From assembly GCA_018816765.1 (NCBI GenBank), contig JAHIUX010000064.1, positions 19,564 through 83,563 of the forward strand: a stretch of DNA of 64,000 bases, read 5' to 3'. The notes beneath the pieces are model-generated. The model did no database searches and had not been told where the DNA came from. It worked only from the letters and a program-made list of their open reading frames with translations. Position numbers and translations under genes: made by a program. Within the stretch, counting starts at the first letter, position 1. Each line of letters opens with the position of its first letter. The stretch is from Bacteroidota bacterium (lineage in GTDB: Bacteria; Bacteroidota; Bacteroidia; Bacteroidales; F082). This document shows positions 24,787 through 33,097 of this stretch, piece by piece.

Positions 24787-27252
24787 TTAAATCTTGTTCA
24801 ATAAGCGTTTAAAGAAACTCGGGTTATCGTCCTTTTGTTCATCGGTATAATAGCCGTAACCATAACCGTAGCCATAGCCGTAACCATAGCCGTAGCCATA
24901 GCCGTAGCCATAGCCGTAGCCATAGCCGTAACCGTAGCCACCACCAAGGCGAACGTCGTTCACCAGGATTCCCATCGAAATGTCGCGGTCCTCAATGTCC
25001 TTGATGATCGATTCGAAAATTTTCTTGTGGGTGTAGTTCTGCCTTACAATGAACAGGTTGACATCGGTGTGGCGCATCAGCAGGAAGGCATCTGTCACCA
25101 GCCCAACCGGCGGAGTATCCACAATGATGTAGTCGTAGCGTTCGCGCAGTTCGCGGAATAATTCGGCACATTTATCACTGGCGATGAGCTCAGCTGGGTT
25201 TGGCGGTACAGGACCAGCCATAATCAGGTCGAAATTATCCACCTTACCTGAAGGCTGAATGATTTCGTCGAGGGTGTGTTTGTTGATCAGGTAGGTGCTT
25301 AATCCGGCGGTGTTCGAAACGCCGAAGTCCTGGTAAATCTTAGGTTTCCTAAGGTCAAATCCCAGCAGAACGGTCTTCTTTCCGTACATGGCATAAATGC
25401 TGGCCATATTGATGGAAACAAAGGTTTTACCGGCACTAACCATATCGGCAGTAATCAATATAGTGCTCTTTTCCTTTCCCTTCATCAGGTACTCTACGTT
25501 CGTACGTACCGACCTGAATGATTCTGAAATGGATGATTTTGGTGAATCGGCCACAACAAGTTGTGAGTCTTTGCTCGAGTGCATGATTTGCCCAACAATG
25601 GCAAATTTGGTCGCCTTTTCAATGTCTTTGCGGTCAACCACCTTGTCGTTCAGGTAATCGCGTCCCAGCACATAGGCTACCGGAATCAGCAATCCCAGCA
25701 GGAGGGCGATGGTGTAGTTCAGGCTCTTTTTGGGGAAAACCAGTGTGCCCAGGTTGCTGATTGCCGTGTCGATCACTTCGTTATCCGGCAGGTTGCTTGC
25801 CTTGGTAATCTGGGCTTCGGCACGTTTCTGCATCAGGAAGGTGTAGATGGCATCGCTCAGGTGGAATTTACGGGTGTATCCGACGAGCAAGCGTTGTGTA
25901 ACCGGCAGTTTGTTCAGCTGCTTGTCGAGGTCGCCAATTTGTCTGTTTAAATCACTAATTGTAATATCCGAATTGTGAATAATGTTGCTGATATTTTCGA
26001 GCAGCGTTTTTTTGGTGTTGAGGATCTGGCTGTCGATGCTGACAATCAAGGGGTGTTTTTCGGTCGACGAAAACAACTGTTCTGCCCTGTTGGCCGAAAG
26101 GTTCACCAGTTCCTGAACGAGCCTGTTCAGCAAGGGATCTTCGATGCCCATGGCGCTGGGCGCAACCAGCTTGGTGAGTTCATCGAGGTTGCTTTGGATA
26201 TAGGCCTGCAAACTGCGGTAATACTTGTTTTTCACCATCAGTTCTGCCTTCTGTTTTTCGAGGTCTTTCACATACTCAAACACCTGTTCCGACTGAAAAT
26301 CGAGGTTCATAAACTCGTTTCTGGTCTGGAAATCCTGCAGGTCAATTTCTGCTTTCGACAGCGAATCCTGGATGTCGACCAGCTGGCGGTCGATAAATTC
26401 AATGGTGTTCTCGGCAATCTGATTTTTCTTGTCGAGGCTGCGTTGCAGGTATACCTGAGTAAGTTTGTTCAGGAAGTCGGCCGATTTTTCCTTGATGTTG
26501 CCCCTGAGCGAAATTTCGATGATGGAAGCCTCACGGTTGATCGGTTCAATTTTGAATCCCCTGAACACATTCAGCAAGGATTTGTAGTCATTGAAAATGA
26601 ATTTGTTTTGTCCGGTGATTTCAGCATCAGGATCAAAGCGGTCATTCAGCAAAATCCTGAAACGGTTGAAACCATTGTCGACCCATTCGCCGAACTTAAA
26701 CGTGCCGCTCCACCTGACCTTTTCGATGGGTTCACCGACCATTTCGGATGTATTATAGTCATAGGTGCTGATCAATTCACCTTCCGATTCAATCTTAAAC
26801 GTGGTATGATCAACAAAAGTGAGGTTGTATGGGAGGCTTACGGCCTGTAGCCTGGTAAAATCAATTTCCACTTCATACGGTGAGCTTCGGTAAACTTCCT
26901 TTGAAATCAAGCCGTCCTCCACATAGTATGAAACTTCAAAACCCATTTGTTTCATCGTCCGTTGACTCAATGAGTAGGACATCAATACCCCGATTTCATT
27001 CTGGAGGTTTTGCTGCTGTCCGGTAAATCCCAAACCCAGCAGGGCCGAAGGATCAAGCTTTGATTTGTCATCTTTAACCATGACCATTGTCTTGACTTCA
27101 TACACCGGTTTGGTGTATTTGTTGAACAGAAAGGCCACCAGCAGAGCGATGAATATGGAAATGGCAAACAGATACCAAAACCGGGTAAATTTGAAAAAAA
27201 GTGCCTTCAGGTCAATGGTTTCTTCCTGTTGGTAGGGTTGAAAATTTTCCAC
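24787..27252 (-). CDS. Polysaccharide co-polymerase and BY-kinase (Wzc-like)
   Basis: Encodes 821 residues. An N-terminal Wzz domain lies between TM1 (residues about 30-50) and TM2 (about 505-525), with long coiled-coil helices between (IEFIDRQLVDIQDSLSKAEIDLQDF) and a GNVR-type segment GYTRKFHLSDAIYTFLMQKRAEA. The cytosolic kinase has Walker A near residue 605 (ADMVSAGKTF), Walker A' GFDLRKPKIY near 635 and Walker B YIIVDTPPVGLVTDAF near 725. The C-terminal tyrosine cluster is a 14-fold Gly-Tyr run before a 21-residue basic tail. It controls polymer length and export by autophosphorylation cycles. Confidence 0.95.
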   Translation of the reverse strand: MENFQPYQQEETIDLKALFFKFTRFWYLFAISIFIALLVAFLFNKYTKPVYEVKTMVMVKDDKSKLDPSALLGLGFTGQQQNLQNEIGVLMSYSLSQRTMKQMGFEVSYYVEDGLISKEVYRSSPYEVEIDFTRLQAVSLPYNLTFVDHTTFKIESEGELISTYDYNTSEMVGEPIEKVRWSGTFKFGEWVDNGFNRFRILLNDRFDPDAEITGQNKFIFNDYKSLLNVFRGFKIEPINREASIIEISLRGNIKEKSADFLNKLTQVYLQRSLDKKNQIAENTIEFIDRQLVDIQDSLSKAEIDLQDFQTRNEFMNLDFQSEQVFEYVKDLEKQKAELMVKNKYYRSLQAYIQSNLDELTKLVAPSAMGIEDPLLNRLVQELVNLSANRAEQLFSSTEKHPLIVSIDSQILNTKKTLLENISNIIHNSDITISDLNRQIGDLDKQLNKLPVTQRLLVGYTRKFHLSDAIYTFLMQKRAEAQITKASNLPDNEVIDTAISNLGTLVFPKKSLNYTIALLLGLLIPVAYVLGRDYLNDKVVDRKDIEKATKFAIVGQIMHSSKDSQLVVADSPKSSISESFRSVRTNVEYLMKGKEKSTILITADMVSAGKTFVSINMASIYAMYGKKTVLLGFDLRKPKIYQDFGVSNTAGLSTYLINKHTLDEIIQPSGKVDNFDLIMAGPVPPNPAELIASDKCAELFRELRERYDYIIVDTPPVGLVTDAFLLMRHTDVNLFIVRQNYTHKKIFESIIKDIEDRDISMGILVNDVRLGGGYGYGYGYGYGYGYGYGYGYGYGYGYGYGYYTDEQKDDNPSFFKRLLNKI
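24853..24936 (-). repeat. Gly-Tyr codon microsatellite in wzc-like gene
   Basis: Fourteen consecutive 6-bp units encode Gly-Tyr. Many alternate as GGCTAC and GGCTAT, giving a 12-bp period. Slippage by any whole unit preserves the reading frame. Confidence 0.95.
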
Positions 27253-27262
27253 GGATGATCGT

Positions 27263-28054
27263 TTATTTAAAGAAGTTGATTAATAGCAAAGCTGTCGAAA
27301 TGGAGGAGAATATCAGGGTATAAGGGAAGGACGCAAAGCCATATTGCTTGATTTTCAATGGCCTGACATAGATAATGTCGTTTGGCTTCAGGTAAAAATA
27401 ATTTGAGCTGAGAATAGAGGCTTTTTCAAGGTCAACATTGAAGGTTTCGGACCCGGTTTTTGTCTGCCTGACTATGGTTACCTGGCGACGGTCGGCATAA
27501 TCGCCCATATCTCCAGCCATCGAAATGGCCTGGAAGATGTTGATTTCTGATTGGTAAACCTGATACTGTCCGGGATTTTTCACCTCACCCAAAACGGTCA
27601 GGTTAAAGTTTACCAGCTTTACAATCAGCACCGTTTCCTTGAGGTATTCATCCAAAATAAGCTGAATGCGTTCCTTCACCTCCTCTACATTCTTGTTCTG
27701 CACATAGATCTGCCCGGCAAGCGGAAATTCAATGGTGCCCTCGGCACTCACTGTATAACTGTTGAGGTATACAGAAGCATCATTTGTGTATTGGGATGTT
27801 ACTCCTGATCCAACCGGGTTGAACATATTGGCGGTTTTTTCATCAAGGCTTACTACCTTGATATAGAGGTTGTCGCCGGGCTGAATTTTGTATGACAAGG
27901 TTCTTTCGTTCAGGTATGCCCTGGTGGTGTCCCTTGAGTCGGCCTGCTGCAGGTACTGCATTTTGCGCATTGGAACGCAGGAGGCAAGCACCAGGCCGGC
28001 AACTGCCAAAAGCAAAATAATCGGTTTATGTATGCGATTAAAAAACTGTTTCAT
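27263..28054 (-). CDS. Polysaccharide export outer-membrane lipoprotein (Wza-like)
   Basis: Encodes 263 residues from MKQFFNRIHKP. The lipobox VLASC lies near residue 26. The Poly_export domain begins at YKIQPGDNLYIKVVSLDE near 57 and is followed by an SLBB domain (VLGEVKNPGQYQVYQSEINIFQAISMAGDM, near 165). A C-terminal hydrophobic segment (LIFSSISTALLLINFF) may cross the outer membrane as in Wza. First gene of the block; an upstream in-frame start adds a region unlike a signal peptide. Confidence 0.93.
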   Translation of the reverse strand: MKQFFNRIHKPIILLLAVAGLVLASCVPMRKMQYLQQADSRDTTRAYLNERTLSYKIQPGDNLYIKVVSLDEKTANMFNPVGSGVTSQYTNDASVYLNSYTVSAEGTIEFPLAGQIYVQNKNVEEVKERIQLILDEYLKETVLIVKLVNFNLTVLGEVKNPGQYQVYQSEINIFQAISMAGDMGDYADRRQVTIVRQTKTGSETFNVDLEKASILSSNYFYLKPNDIIYVRPLKIKQYGFASFPYTLIFSSISTALLLINFFK

Positions 28055-28102
28055 GTAAAGTGGGTTGTTTTCTTTCAAAAAAAATGGGAAGTGTGATTGC
28101 TG

Positions 28103-28110
28103 CAAAAATA
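28103..28110 (-). promoter_or_regulatory. Predicted -7 element TATTTTTG of the polysaccharide export block
   Basis: Exact TAnnTTTG match on the minus strand, 49 bp upstream of the wza-like ATG. No further open reading frame lies between it and the divergent gldH promoter. Confidence 0.55.
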
Positions 28111-28219
28111 GGAATTATTTATTTGATTCAATATACATTTTTTGGTGAAACACCCCAAAAACAGCGTGTTTCTTTCCTGTGCCTGCAAAATCACGCCCCT
28201 TATTATTGGTCATATTGCT

Positions 28220-28227
28220 TAATTTTG
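28220..28227 (+). promoter_or_regulatory. Predicted -7 element TAATTTTG of gldH
   Basis: Exact TAnnTTTG match 28 bp upstream of the gldH start. Confidence 0.6.
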
Positions 28228-28255
28228 CCTCTTCAAATCCAGGGTTTAAACCCGG

Positions 28256-28807
28256 GTGAACTTCATTAATATGGTTGAAAATATGGTATCAACAGCTACA
28301 GCGTCCGGCGCAAACACAAATCGACGCAAAGCCTTTGCGCTAACACATCCGGCTTTGTTGTTTTTTTTACTGGTTCTTATCTCCTGCACGGGTGATAAGG
28401 CTTTCAGGATATCACACACACTGAATAATGCCAATTGGAACCGGTTTGATTTCATCGAATTCAATGTGCCCATTGAACAAGCTGCATCAGAAAACAACCT
28501 CGATGTGCTGTTTGTTCATTCAGCTGACTATCCGAATGCCTATATCGACATGAACATCACGCTTTATATGCCGGATGGCACCATGCGTTCACGTGATTAT
28601 ATGTTTGACCTGAAGGACAAACAAGGCAACTGGCTTTCGAATCAGGATGGTGACCGGTACACAATTGAACTGCCGGTCATTCACGGAATCCGCTTTACAG
28701 AAGCAGGCAATTGCCGCATCCGCATCGAGAACAAACTTACCCGACTCGATACACCGGGAGTGCGCGAAGTGGGCATAGTGATGACAAAAAACCCGGACCG
28801 AAATTAA
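28256..28807 (+). CDS. gldH: Gliding motility-associated lipoprotein GldH
   Basis: Encodes 183 residues. The type II signal peptide runs through ALLFFLLVLISC with Cys near residue 43. An ATG at 28283 would give a shorter n-region and is also possible. The mature domain has the GldH pattern: NWNRFDFIEFNVPI, NAYIDMNITLYMPDG, KDKQGNWL and ELPVIHGIRFTEAGNCRIRIEN. In Flavobacterium GldH is needed for gliding and type IX secretion-linked movement, but it is also retained in non-gliding Bacteroidales. No other gld or por genes are adjacent. Confidence 0.88.
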   Translation: MNFINMVENMVSTATASGANTNRRKAFALTHPALLFFLLVLISCTGDKAFRISHTLNNANWNRFDFIEFNVPIEQAASENNLDVLFVHSADYPNAYIDMNITLYMPDGTMRSRDYMFDLKDKQGNWLSNQDGDRYTIELPVIHGIRFTEAGNCRIRIENKLTRLDTPGVREVGIVMTKNPDRN

Positions 28808-28820
28808 TTCGCTCCGGGTT
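28790..28820. terminator. Bidirectional terminator between gldH and DIPFNT gene C
   Basis: Arms AACCCGGA and TCCGGGTT, with an A-rich left flank and a T run on the minus strand, overlap the gldH stop codon and lie 41 bp past the stop of the convergent gene C. Confidence 0.75.
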
Positions 28821-28860
28821 GGGGATATATATAGTGGGAGAATTGGTGCCTGGATAAGGG

Positions 28861-29238
28861 CTAGCTGTTTTTCTTTGTCAGGGCCATGGTTCCGGCCCAT
28901 TTCATGTATGCGTTGAGCACCTCACTGGTGTTGAAAGGGATATCGTCGATCGGGGCTTCACTTTCCATGACAAAATTCACCTGCATGGCCGAATCGCTGT
29001 GATATGTCAGTACCACTTCGTGGGTGTCGAAGGGAATGTCGTCTACATAAGCTTCCTCTGAAAGCTTAATGGTGTCGTTCAACAATTCACCGAGCAAATA
29101 GTCAGCGGCAATGCTGTCGGTGTTGAATGGGATGTCGTCAATGTAGGCTTCCTCTTTCTGCTTAAATTCGTCAGCATGGCTTGAGGTGCTGACTGTCAGG
29201 CTAAGGAGGGCGGCTATTAAAAGTATCTGTGTTTTCAT
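28861..29238 (-). CDS. Secreted DIPFNT triple-repeat protein C
   Basis: Encodes 125 residues from MKTQILLIAALLSL. The signal peptide is residues 1-22, cut after SSHA and followed by Asp-Glu as in paralogues A and B. Three 32-residue units have D-I-P-F-[ND]-T cores at residues 35, 67 and 99. Spacer sequences have diverged from A and B while core and period are conserved. A 20-residue tail ends in KKNS. Located 24 kb from the A-B pair, between gldH and rsmI, yet with the same upstream element and promoter block. Function unknown. Confidence 0.87.
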   Translation of the reverse strand: MKTQILLIAALLSLTVSTSSHADEFKQKEEAYIDDIPFNTDSIAADYLLGELLNDTIKLSEEAYVDDIPFDTHEVVLTYHSDSAMQVNFVMESEAPIDDIPFNTSEVLNAYMKWAGTMALTKKNS

Positions 29239-29259
29239 CGTTACTGATTTTTTTGTTGC

Positions 29260-29291
29260 TTTGATATACAGATAACCAATGCCGTGCCAAA
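29260..29291 (-). promoter_or_regulatory. TTTGGCACG promoter of DIPFNT gene C
   Basis: The minus strand reads TTTGGCACG (29283-29291), then 13 bases, then GTATATCAAAG, ending 22 bp before the ATG. The sigma-54 -12 position reads GT as in gene A. Confidence 0.55.
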
Positions 29292-29365
29292 GATTGTATT
29301 TGTTTGTTATACAATATCATAACACACATTATACAATAATAAATGCATTGAAATGCGCGGTAATT

Positions 29366-29393
29366 CCGAACAGTTTTGTTCGGCTCCGAACAA
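29366..29393 (-). promoter_or_regulatory. Shared upstream element of DIPFNT genes (copy C, best palindrome)
   Basis: The 23-bp element (29370-29392) contains a perfect 8-bp palindrome TTGTTCGG-CT-CCGAACAA. A further CCGAACA half-site starts at 29366, giving three alternating half-sites. It is 78 bp from the TTTGGCACG element. Confidence 0.75.
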
Positions 29394-29417
29394 TCAAACA
29401 GGGGTAGGTTTGGACGT

Positions 29418-30095
29418 TTATTGCCGGTTTCCGTCGATGATGATAACGATCTCTCCCTTGATGTCAGTATTGCTGTAATGATCGATAAGGGCTGTAAGGG
29501 TACCACGGCGAGTCTCTTCATGTATCTTGGTGAGTTCCCTTGCCACGGCTGCTTTCCGCTCAGGGCCCATATGTTCGGCCAGCTGCCCGAGGGTTTTCAG
29601 CAAGCGGTGGGGCGATTCGTACAGAATAATGGTCACCGGCATGGCGGCAAGCTGTGAAAGGCGTGTTTGCCTGCCTTTCTTGGGAGGTAAAAATCCTTCG
29701 AAAAAAAACTTGTCGCAGGGGAGCCCGGAGTTTACCAGGGCAGGCACAAAAGCTGTTGGGCCGGGAAGCGTTTCCACCTCAATGTCTTCGCTGATACAAG
29801 CCCTCACCAGCAGAAAGCCGGGATCGGAAATGCCCGGAGTGCCCGCATCGGTTACCAGGGCCATCCGCTCACCTGCTTTTATACGCTGAACGATCCGGTT
29901 CAACTGCTGATGCTCGTTGTGCTGGTGAAAAGCCGTTACCGGCTTTGCGATCTGATAATGCCTGAGCAGTATCGAAGTCTTTCGCGTGTCTTCGGCCAGG
30001 ATAAGGTCTACCTCATCCTTCAATATCCTGATGGCCCTTAAGGTGATGTCCTCGAGGTTGCCGATGGGTGTAGGTACAAGCACCAATTTTGACAT
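29418..30095 (-). CDS. rsmI: 16S rRNA (cytidine(1402)-2'-O)-methyltransferase
   Basis: Encodes 225 residues from MSKLVLVPTPIGNLEDITLRA. The tetrapyrrole-methylase fold signatures are present: LAEDTRKTSILLRHY near residue 38, LVTDAGTPGISDPGFLLV near 80, PGPTAFVPALVNSGLPCDKF and PHRLLKTLGQL. It methylates C1402 in the ribosomal P site. The C-terminal half is shorter than the E. coli protein (286 aa), as in other Bacteroidota. Last gene of a four-gene unit; its start follows the 46-residue ORF by 4 bp. Confidence 0.95.
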   Translation of the reverse strand: MSKLVLVPTPIGNLEDITLRAIRILKDEVDLILAEDTRKTSILLRHYQIAKPVTAFHQHNEHQQLNRIVQRIKAGERMALVTDAGTPGISDPGFLLVRACISEDIEVETLPGPTAFVPALVNSGLPCDKFFFEGFLPPKKGRQTRLSQLAAMPVTIILYESPHRLLKTLGQLAEHMGPERKAAVARELTKIHEETRRGTLTALIDHYSNTDIKGEIVIIIDGNRQ

Positions 30096-30099
30096 AGAT

Positions 30100-30240
30100 T
30101 CAGTGTTTGCGTGGTTTTTTCTGTTGTTTCCGGAACCATTCCTCAAGCTTTCCTGCCCCGCTGTTTACCGAAGTATAAAAGGATATCACCGTAAACACCC
30201 CTACCGCAACAAGGCTCAACACGATGATCAGAATTTCCAT
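30100..30240 (-). CDS. 46-residue single-pass membrane protein
   Basis: A short open frame encoding 46 residues. Residues 1-22 are strongly hydrophobic (MEILIIVLSLVAVGVFTVIS), followed by a polar linker and a very basic tail ending KKPRKH. Its ATG overlaps the stop codon of the M28 peptidase gene by one base, and its stop lies 4 bp before the rsmI start, so it is embedded in an operon with coupled translation. The topology rule predicts the basic C-terminus in the cytoplasm. No homologue is recognised. Confidence rests on the tight packing. Confidence 0.7.
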   Translation of the reverse strand: MEILIIVLSLVAVGVFTVISFYTSVNSGAGKLEEWFRKQQKKPRKH

Positions 30241-31517
30241 CACATGGCTTTATTAACCGGTGCAATGGCTTTTGAGAAATCAACCATCAGCTTGAAAAAC
30301 TGCTCATAGGCCGTAAAGGGCAGCCTGTAATCGGTGTCGTACACATTGTGGTACTCGCGGTTTTCGTCGCCACGTGTAAATACAAAAAACGAAGGGACTC
30401 CCTTTTTATAGTAAGGACAATGATCGCTGTTGCATGATTCGCCCCCAGCCCTGATATTGGCAAAATAATGTCCGCTGGTATTCAGGTCTTCGAGCAGTGC
30501 CAGTGCCTGCGGGAACTGTAGTCCGTTGACCACCGACAGCCCTTCGCTGCCTGTGCCAACCATATCCATATTGATGAGGAACTTCACCTTTTCGAGCGGA
30601 AACAATGGGTTTTCTGCATTGTAGGTCGATCCGAGCAAGCCGGCTTCTTCGCCCGATACCAGGATGAACACCATGGAATAATAGGCCTGATCGGGATGAG
30701 CAGCATAGTACCTTGCCAAATCCATCACCGCAGCAGTGCCGCTTGCGTTGTCGCTGGCTCCCGGAAAATAGGTTTTGGCACCCATCCTCCCCAGATGATC
30801 ATAGTGTGCCACGAAAACAAAAAACGAATCAGGTTCGGCGCTGCCCTTAACATAACCGATGAGGTTGCGTGCCTCATGCTTTTTAATGAACTCATTTTCA
30901 ACCTTCAGCCTGATGGTGCGTGTTCCCCTGGGCAGGCTGTTTTCCTGTACCATCAGGGCGATGCTTCCGTCAGGGCTTTGCGCTCCCGACACATGCCACC
31001 ATACATTGTCAGGTGTAAGCTGTATAATTCCACGGGCACCGGGAAATCCTGACCTGTACACATTTTTCAGACAGGCCGGTGCCACCACCAGGTGGCTTGC
31101 CAGCAAGCTTGTGTCGATGGCCGCCTTTGCGGAAGTAATTGTGGTAACCGTGTCAGGCAGCCAAAGCAAATTAAATGCTTCATCCATGCTTACCGCTTTG
31201 AGACTGAGCACATAATCATAGCCTGGCCGCAGTTTCTTTCCGTTAACCCGTACTTCAAGTTTGCCAGGAAAGGTGTTGATCGGGAAGGCATATTGTTGCA
31301 CGTATTGCCTATCAAAGGCGAGCAATCCGGCACTTTTCATTTCGTGCTCAAGCAAAGTGGCGGCCTTGAGGTCCCCGTTTTTCACATAGCCGCGTCCGTG
31401 CATTTCAGGAGCGCTCAGCTTGCTCACCAACTGCCTGACGTAGGGGCGGTCCTGCGTTTGGGCCCGGAAAGCAAACAAAACCAGCAAACAGCTTAAGGCT
31501 AGGTTTCTCTTGATCAT
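30240..31517 (-). CDS. Exported M28 family zinc aminopeptidase
   Basis: Encodes 425 residues from MIKRNLALSCLLVLF. The signal peptide ends near residue 20 (FRAQTQ). The M28 metal set is complete: H in AHYDHLG near 240, D in SDNASGTAAV near 252, EE in VSGEEAGLLG near 291, D in NMDMVG near 319 and H in SDHCPYYKKGVPSF near 385. A PA-like insertion lies in the first half. It would remove N-terminal residues from peptides in the periplasm or outside. Coupled to the 46-residue gene downstream. Confidence 0.92.
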   Translation of the reverse strand: MIKRNLALSCLLVLFAFRAQTQDRPYVRQLVSKLSAPEMHGRGYVKNGDLKAATLLEHEMKSAGLLAFDRQYVQQYAFPINTFPGKLEVRVNGKKLRPGYDYVLSLKAVSMDEAFNLLWLPDTVTTITSAKAAIDTSLLASHLVVAPACLKNVYRSGFPGARGIIQLTPDNVWWHVSGAQSPDGSIALMVQENSLPRGTRTIRLKVENEFIKKHEARNLIGYVKGSAEPDSFFVFVAHYDHLGRMGAKTYFPGASDNASGTAAVMDLARYYAAHPDQAYYSMVFILVSGEEAGLLGSTYNAENPLFPLEKVKFLINMDMVGTGSEGLSVVNGLQFPQALALLEDLNTSGHYFANIRAGGESCNSDHCPYYKKGVPSFFVFTRGDENREYHNVYDTDYRLPFTAYEQFFKLMVDFSKAIAPVNKAM

Positions 31518-31527
31518 AAATGCGTTA

Positions 31528-32349
31528 TTATGCGCCAAAGCGACGCTCGATGAATCCCTTAAGTTTCTGAAATGCAGCTGAATCAACGTCCCACTGGTGT
31601 TCAACCTTGAGCTCGATCAGGTAGGTGTTTGCGCCATTGAGACTTTTAAAGGCATTCAGTTCATCAAGAATCCTGTTGTACTGCTGCATGTTTCCCTTAA
31701 ACAGGTCGTTGATAAACAAGAATTTATCGTTAATACCAATGGCCGAACGCAGGTCGCTGATTTTGGCTTTCGACATCCTGGCGGCTACGCTGCTGTCCTC
31801 ATCGTTCCCCAGCTTGTCACCCAAACTGTCTGCAGCAGTCTCGGCAAACAAATCGAGGGTTGTTTTGCCTTGTTGGCGCGATAACTCGAGCTGTGTTTTG
31901 TGCACATCAGCATTTGTTTCGGCGACTTCAGCAATCTCGTTGCTCTCCGCTTCAGCCGCTGGCGCAGGCTCATTTATCGCAACAGGCTTTGGTGTAGTTG
32001 TTACCGGGGGTTTAGGTGTTTCAAGCTGTTGGGCAACCACTACCGGTTTATCTATCGGAGCCTGAGCCTGTTTTGGTTCTTCTGTTTCCTGTGACTTCAC
32101 AACAACCTCTGTCTCACGAGAGAAAAGGATCGATACTTCAGGGTCTTTTTGAGCATAATGGTCAACAACCGGTTTAGGAGCGAAAGCATAAAGCTGGAAT
32201 ATTTCGTCATAAATATGGCGTACTTTTTCGAGCATCAAATCCAGATCGAGGGCATGCAGCTGATGACCAGGCTTGCTCAGCCTCCTGATATGGGCATTCA
32301 GGTTTTCGGTCTCCAATGCAATGCTTTTTAATACACTGTTTTGTTCCAT
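31528..32349 (-). CDS. Conserved hypothetical cytoplasmic protein
   Basis: Encodes 273 residues without signal peptide or transmembrane segment. The N-terminal 75 residues are predicted helical (LEKVRHIYDEIFQLYAF). A middle region of about 70 residues is Pro/Glu/Ala/Gln rich and probably disordered. The C-terminal 120 residues are again helical and include MSKAKISDLRSAIGINDKFLFINDLFKGNMQQYNRILDEL, a motif recurring in Bacteroidota hypothetical proteins. First gene of the unit leading to M28 peptidase and rsmI. Function unknown. Confidence 0.8.
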   Translation of the reverse strand: MEQNSVLKSIALETENLNAHIRRLSKPGHQLHALDLDLMLEKVRHIYDEIFQLYAFAPKPVVDHYAQKDPEVSILFSRETEVVVKSQETEEPKQAQAPIDKPVVVAQQLETPKPPVTTTPKPVAINEPAPAAEAESNEIAEVAETNADVHKTQLELSRQQGKTTLDLFAETAADSLGDKLGNDEDSSVAARMSKAKISDLRSAIGINDKFLFINDLFKGNMQQYNRILDELNAFKSLNGANTYLIELKVEHQWDVDSAAFQKLKGFIERRFGA

Positions 32350-32388
32350 GTTTTGATTTTCTTAGGGATAAATATCCGCGTTTATACC

Positions 32389-32396
32389 TATTTTTG
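32389..32396 (+). promoter_or_regulatory. Predicted -7 element TATTTTTG of tdk
   Basis: Exact TAnnTTTG match 48 bp upstream of the tdk start. Confidence 0.55.
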
Positions 32397-32444
32397 CAGC
32401 AATAAGGGGTCGATAAAATTACACATTAGTCACGATTCAGGGCC

Positions 32445-33029
32445 ATGTTTCTCGAAAAAGATACCAACAGCAAATCGCGCACAGGCTGGATTGAGGTCGT
32501 TTGTGGGTCAATGTTTTCAGGCAAAACTGAGGAACTCATCCGCCGCCTGAAACGTGCCCGCATCGCCCGCCAAAGGGTGCAGATTTTTAAGCCTCAGATC
32601 GACACCCGGTACAGCGAAACCAATGTGGTATCGCACGATGACAGCACAGTGCCATCGATTCCCCTGCAAAGCGCTTCCCAGATCCTGTTCTATGCCAATG
32701 AGTACGATGTGATTGGCATCGACGAGGCGCAGTTTTTCGACGATGAGCTGCCCAATGTGTGCGATGAACTCGCCACTGCTGGCATCAGGGTGGTTGTTGC
32801 CGGACTCGACATGGATTTCCTGGGCAAACCCTTCGGGCCGCTGCCTGCATTGATGGCAATGGCCGAATATGTGACCAAGGTACACGCCATCTGCATGCGT
32901 TGCGGAAACCTTGCCCAATACTCCCACCGCACTGCCAAAGGCGAAAAACTGGTTATGCTCGGCGAAACGGAAAGCTACGAGCCCCTTTGCCGCAGCTGTT
33001 TCCACGAAGCCCGGCGAATTCGCAAATAA
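32445..33029 (+). CDS. tdk: Thymidine kinase (type II)
   Basis: Encodes 194 residues. P-loop [11 protein letters not shown] near residue 22, the DEAQFFDD motif near 92, and two zinc-binding CxxC pairs (CMRCGNL near 152 and CRSCF near 184) are all visible. It phosphorylates thymidine with ATP in nucleoside salvage. Length is typical. Confidence 0.96.
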   Translation: MFLEKDTNSKSRTGWIEVVCGSMFSGKTEELIRRLKRARIARQRVQIFKPQIDTRYSETNVVSHDDSTVPSIPLQSASQILFYANEYDVIGIDEAQFFDDELPNVCDELATAGIRVVVAGLDMDFLGKPFGPLPALMAMAEYVTKVHAICMRCGNLAQYSHRTAKGEKLVMLGETESYEPLCRSCFHEARRIRK

Positions 33030-33058
33030 GCCCGGCTCTCCCTATTCCCTTTTTTATG

Positions 33059-33066
33059 TATTTTTG
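33059..33066 (+). promoter_or_regulatory. Predicted -7 element TATTTTTG of the PPIase gene
   Basis: Exact TAnnTTTG match 31 bp before the chosen ATG, supporting the internal start. Confidence 0.6.
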
Positions 33067-33097
33067 TGGCCGTAAAAAAAATAATTCATCACTGCTT

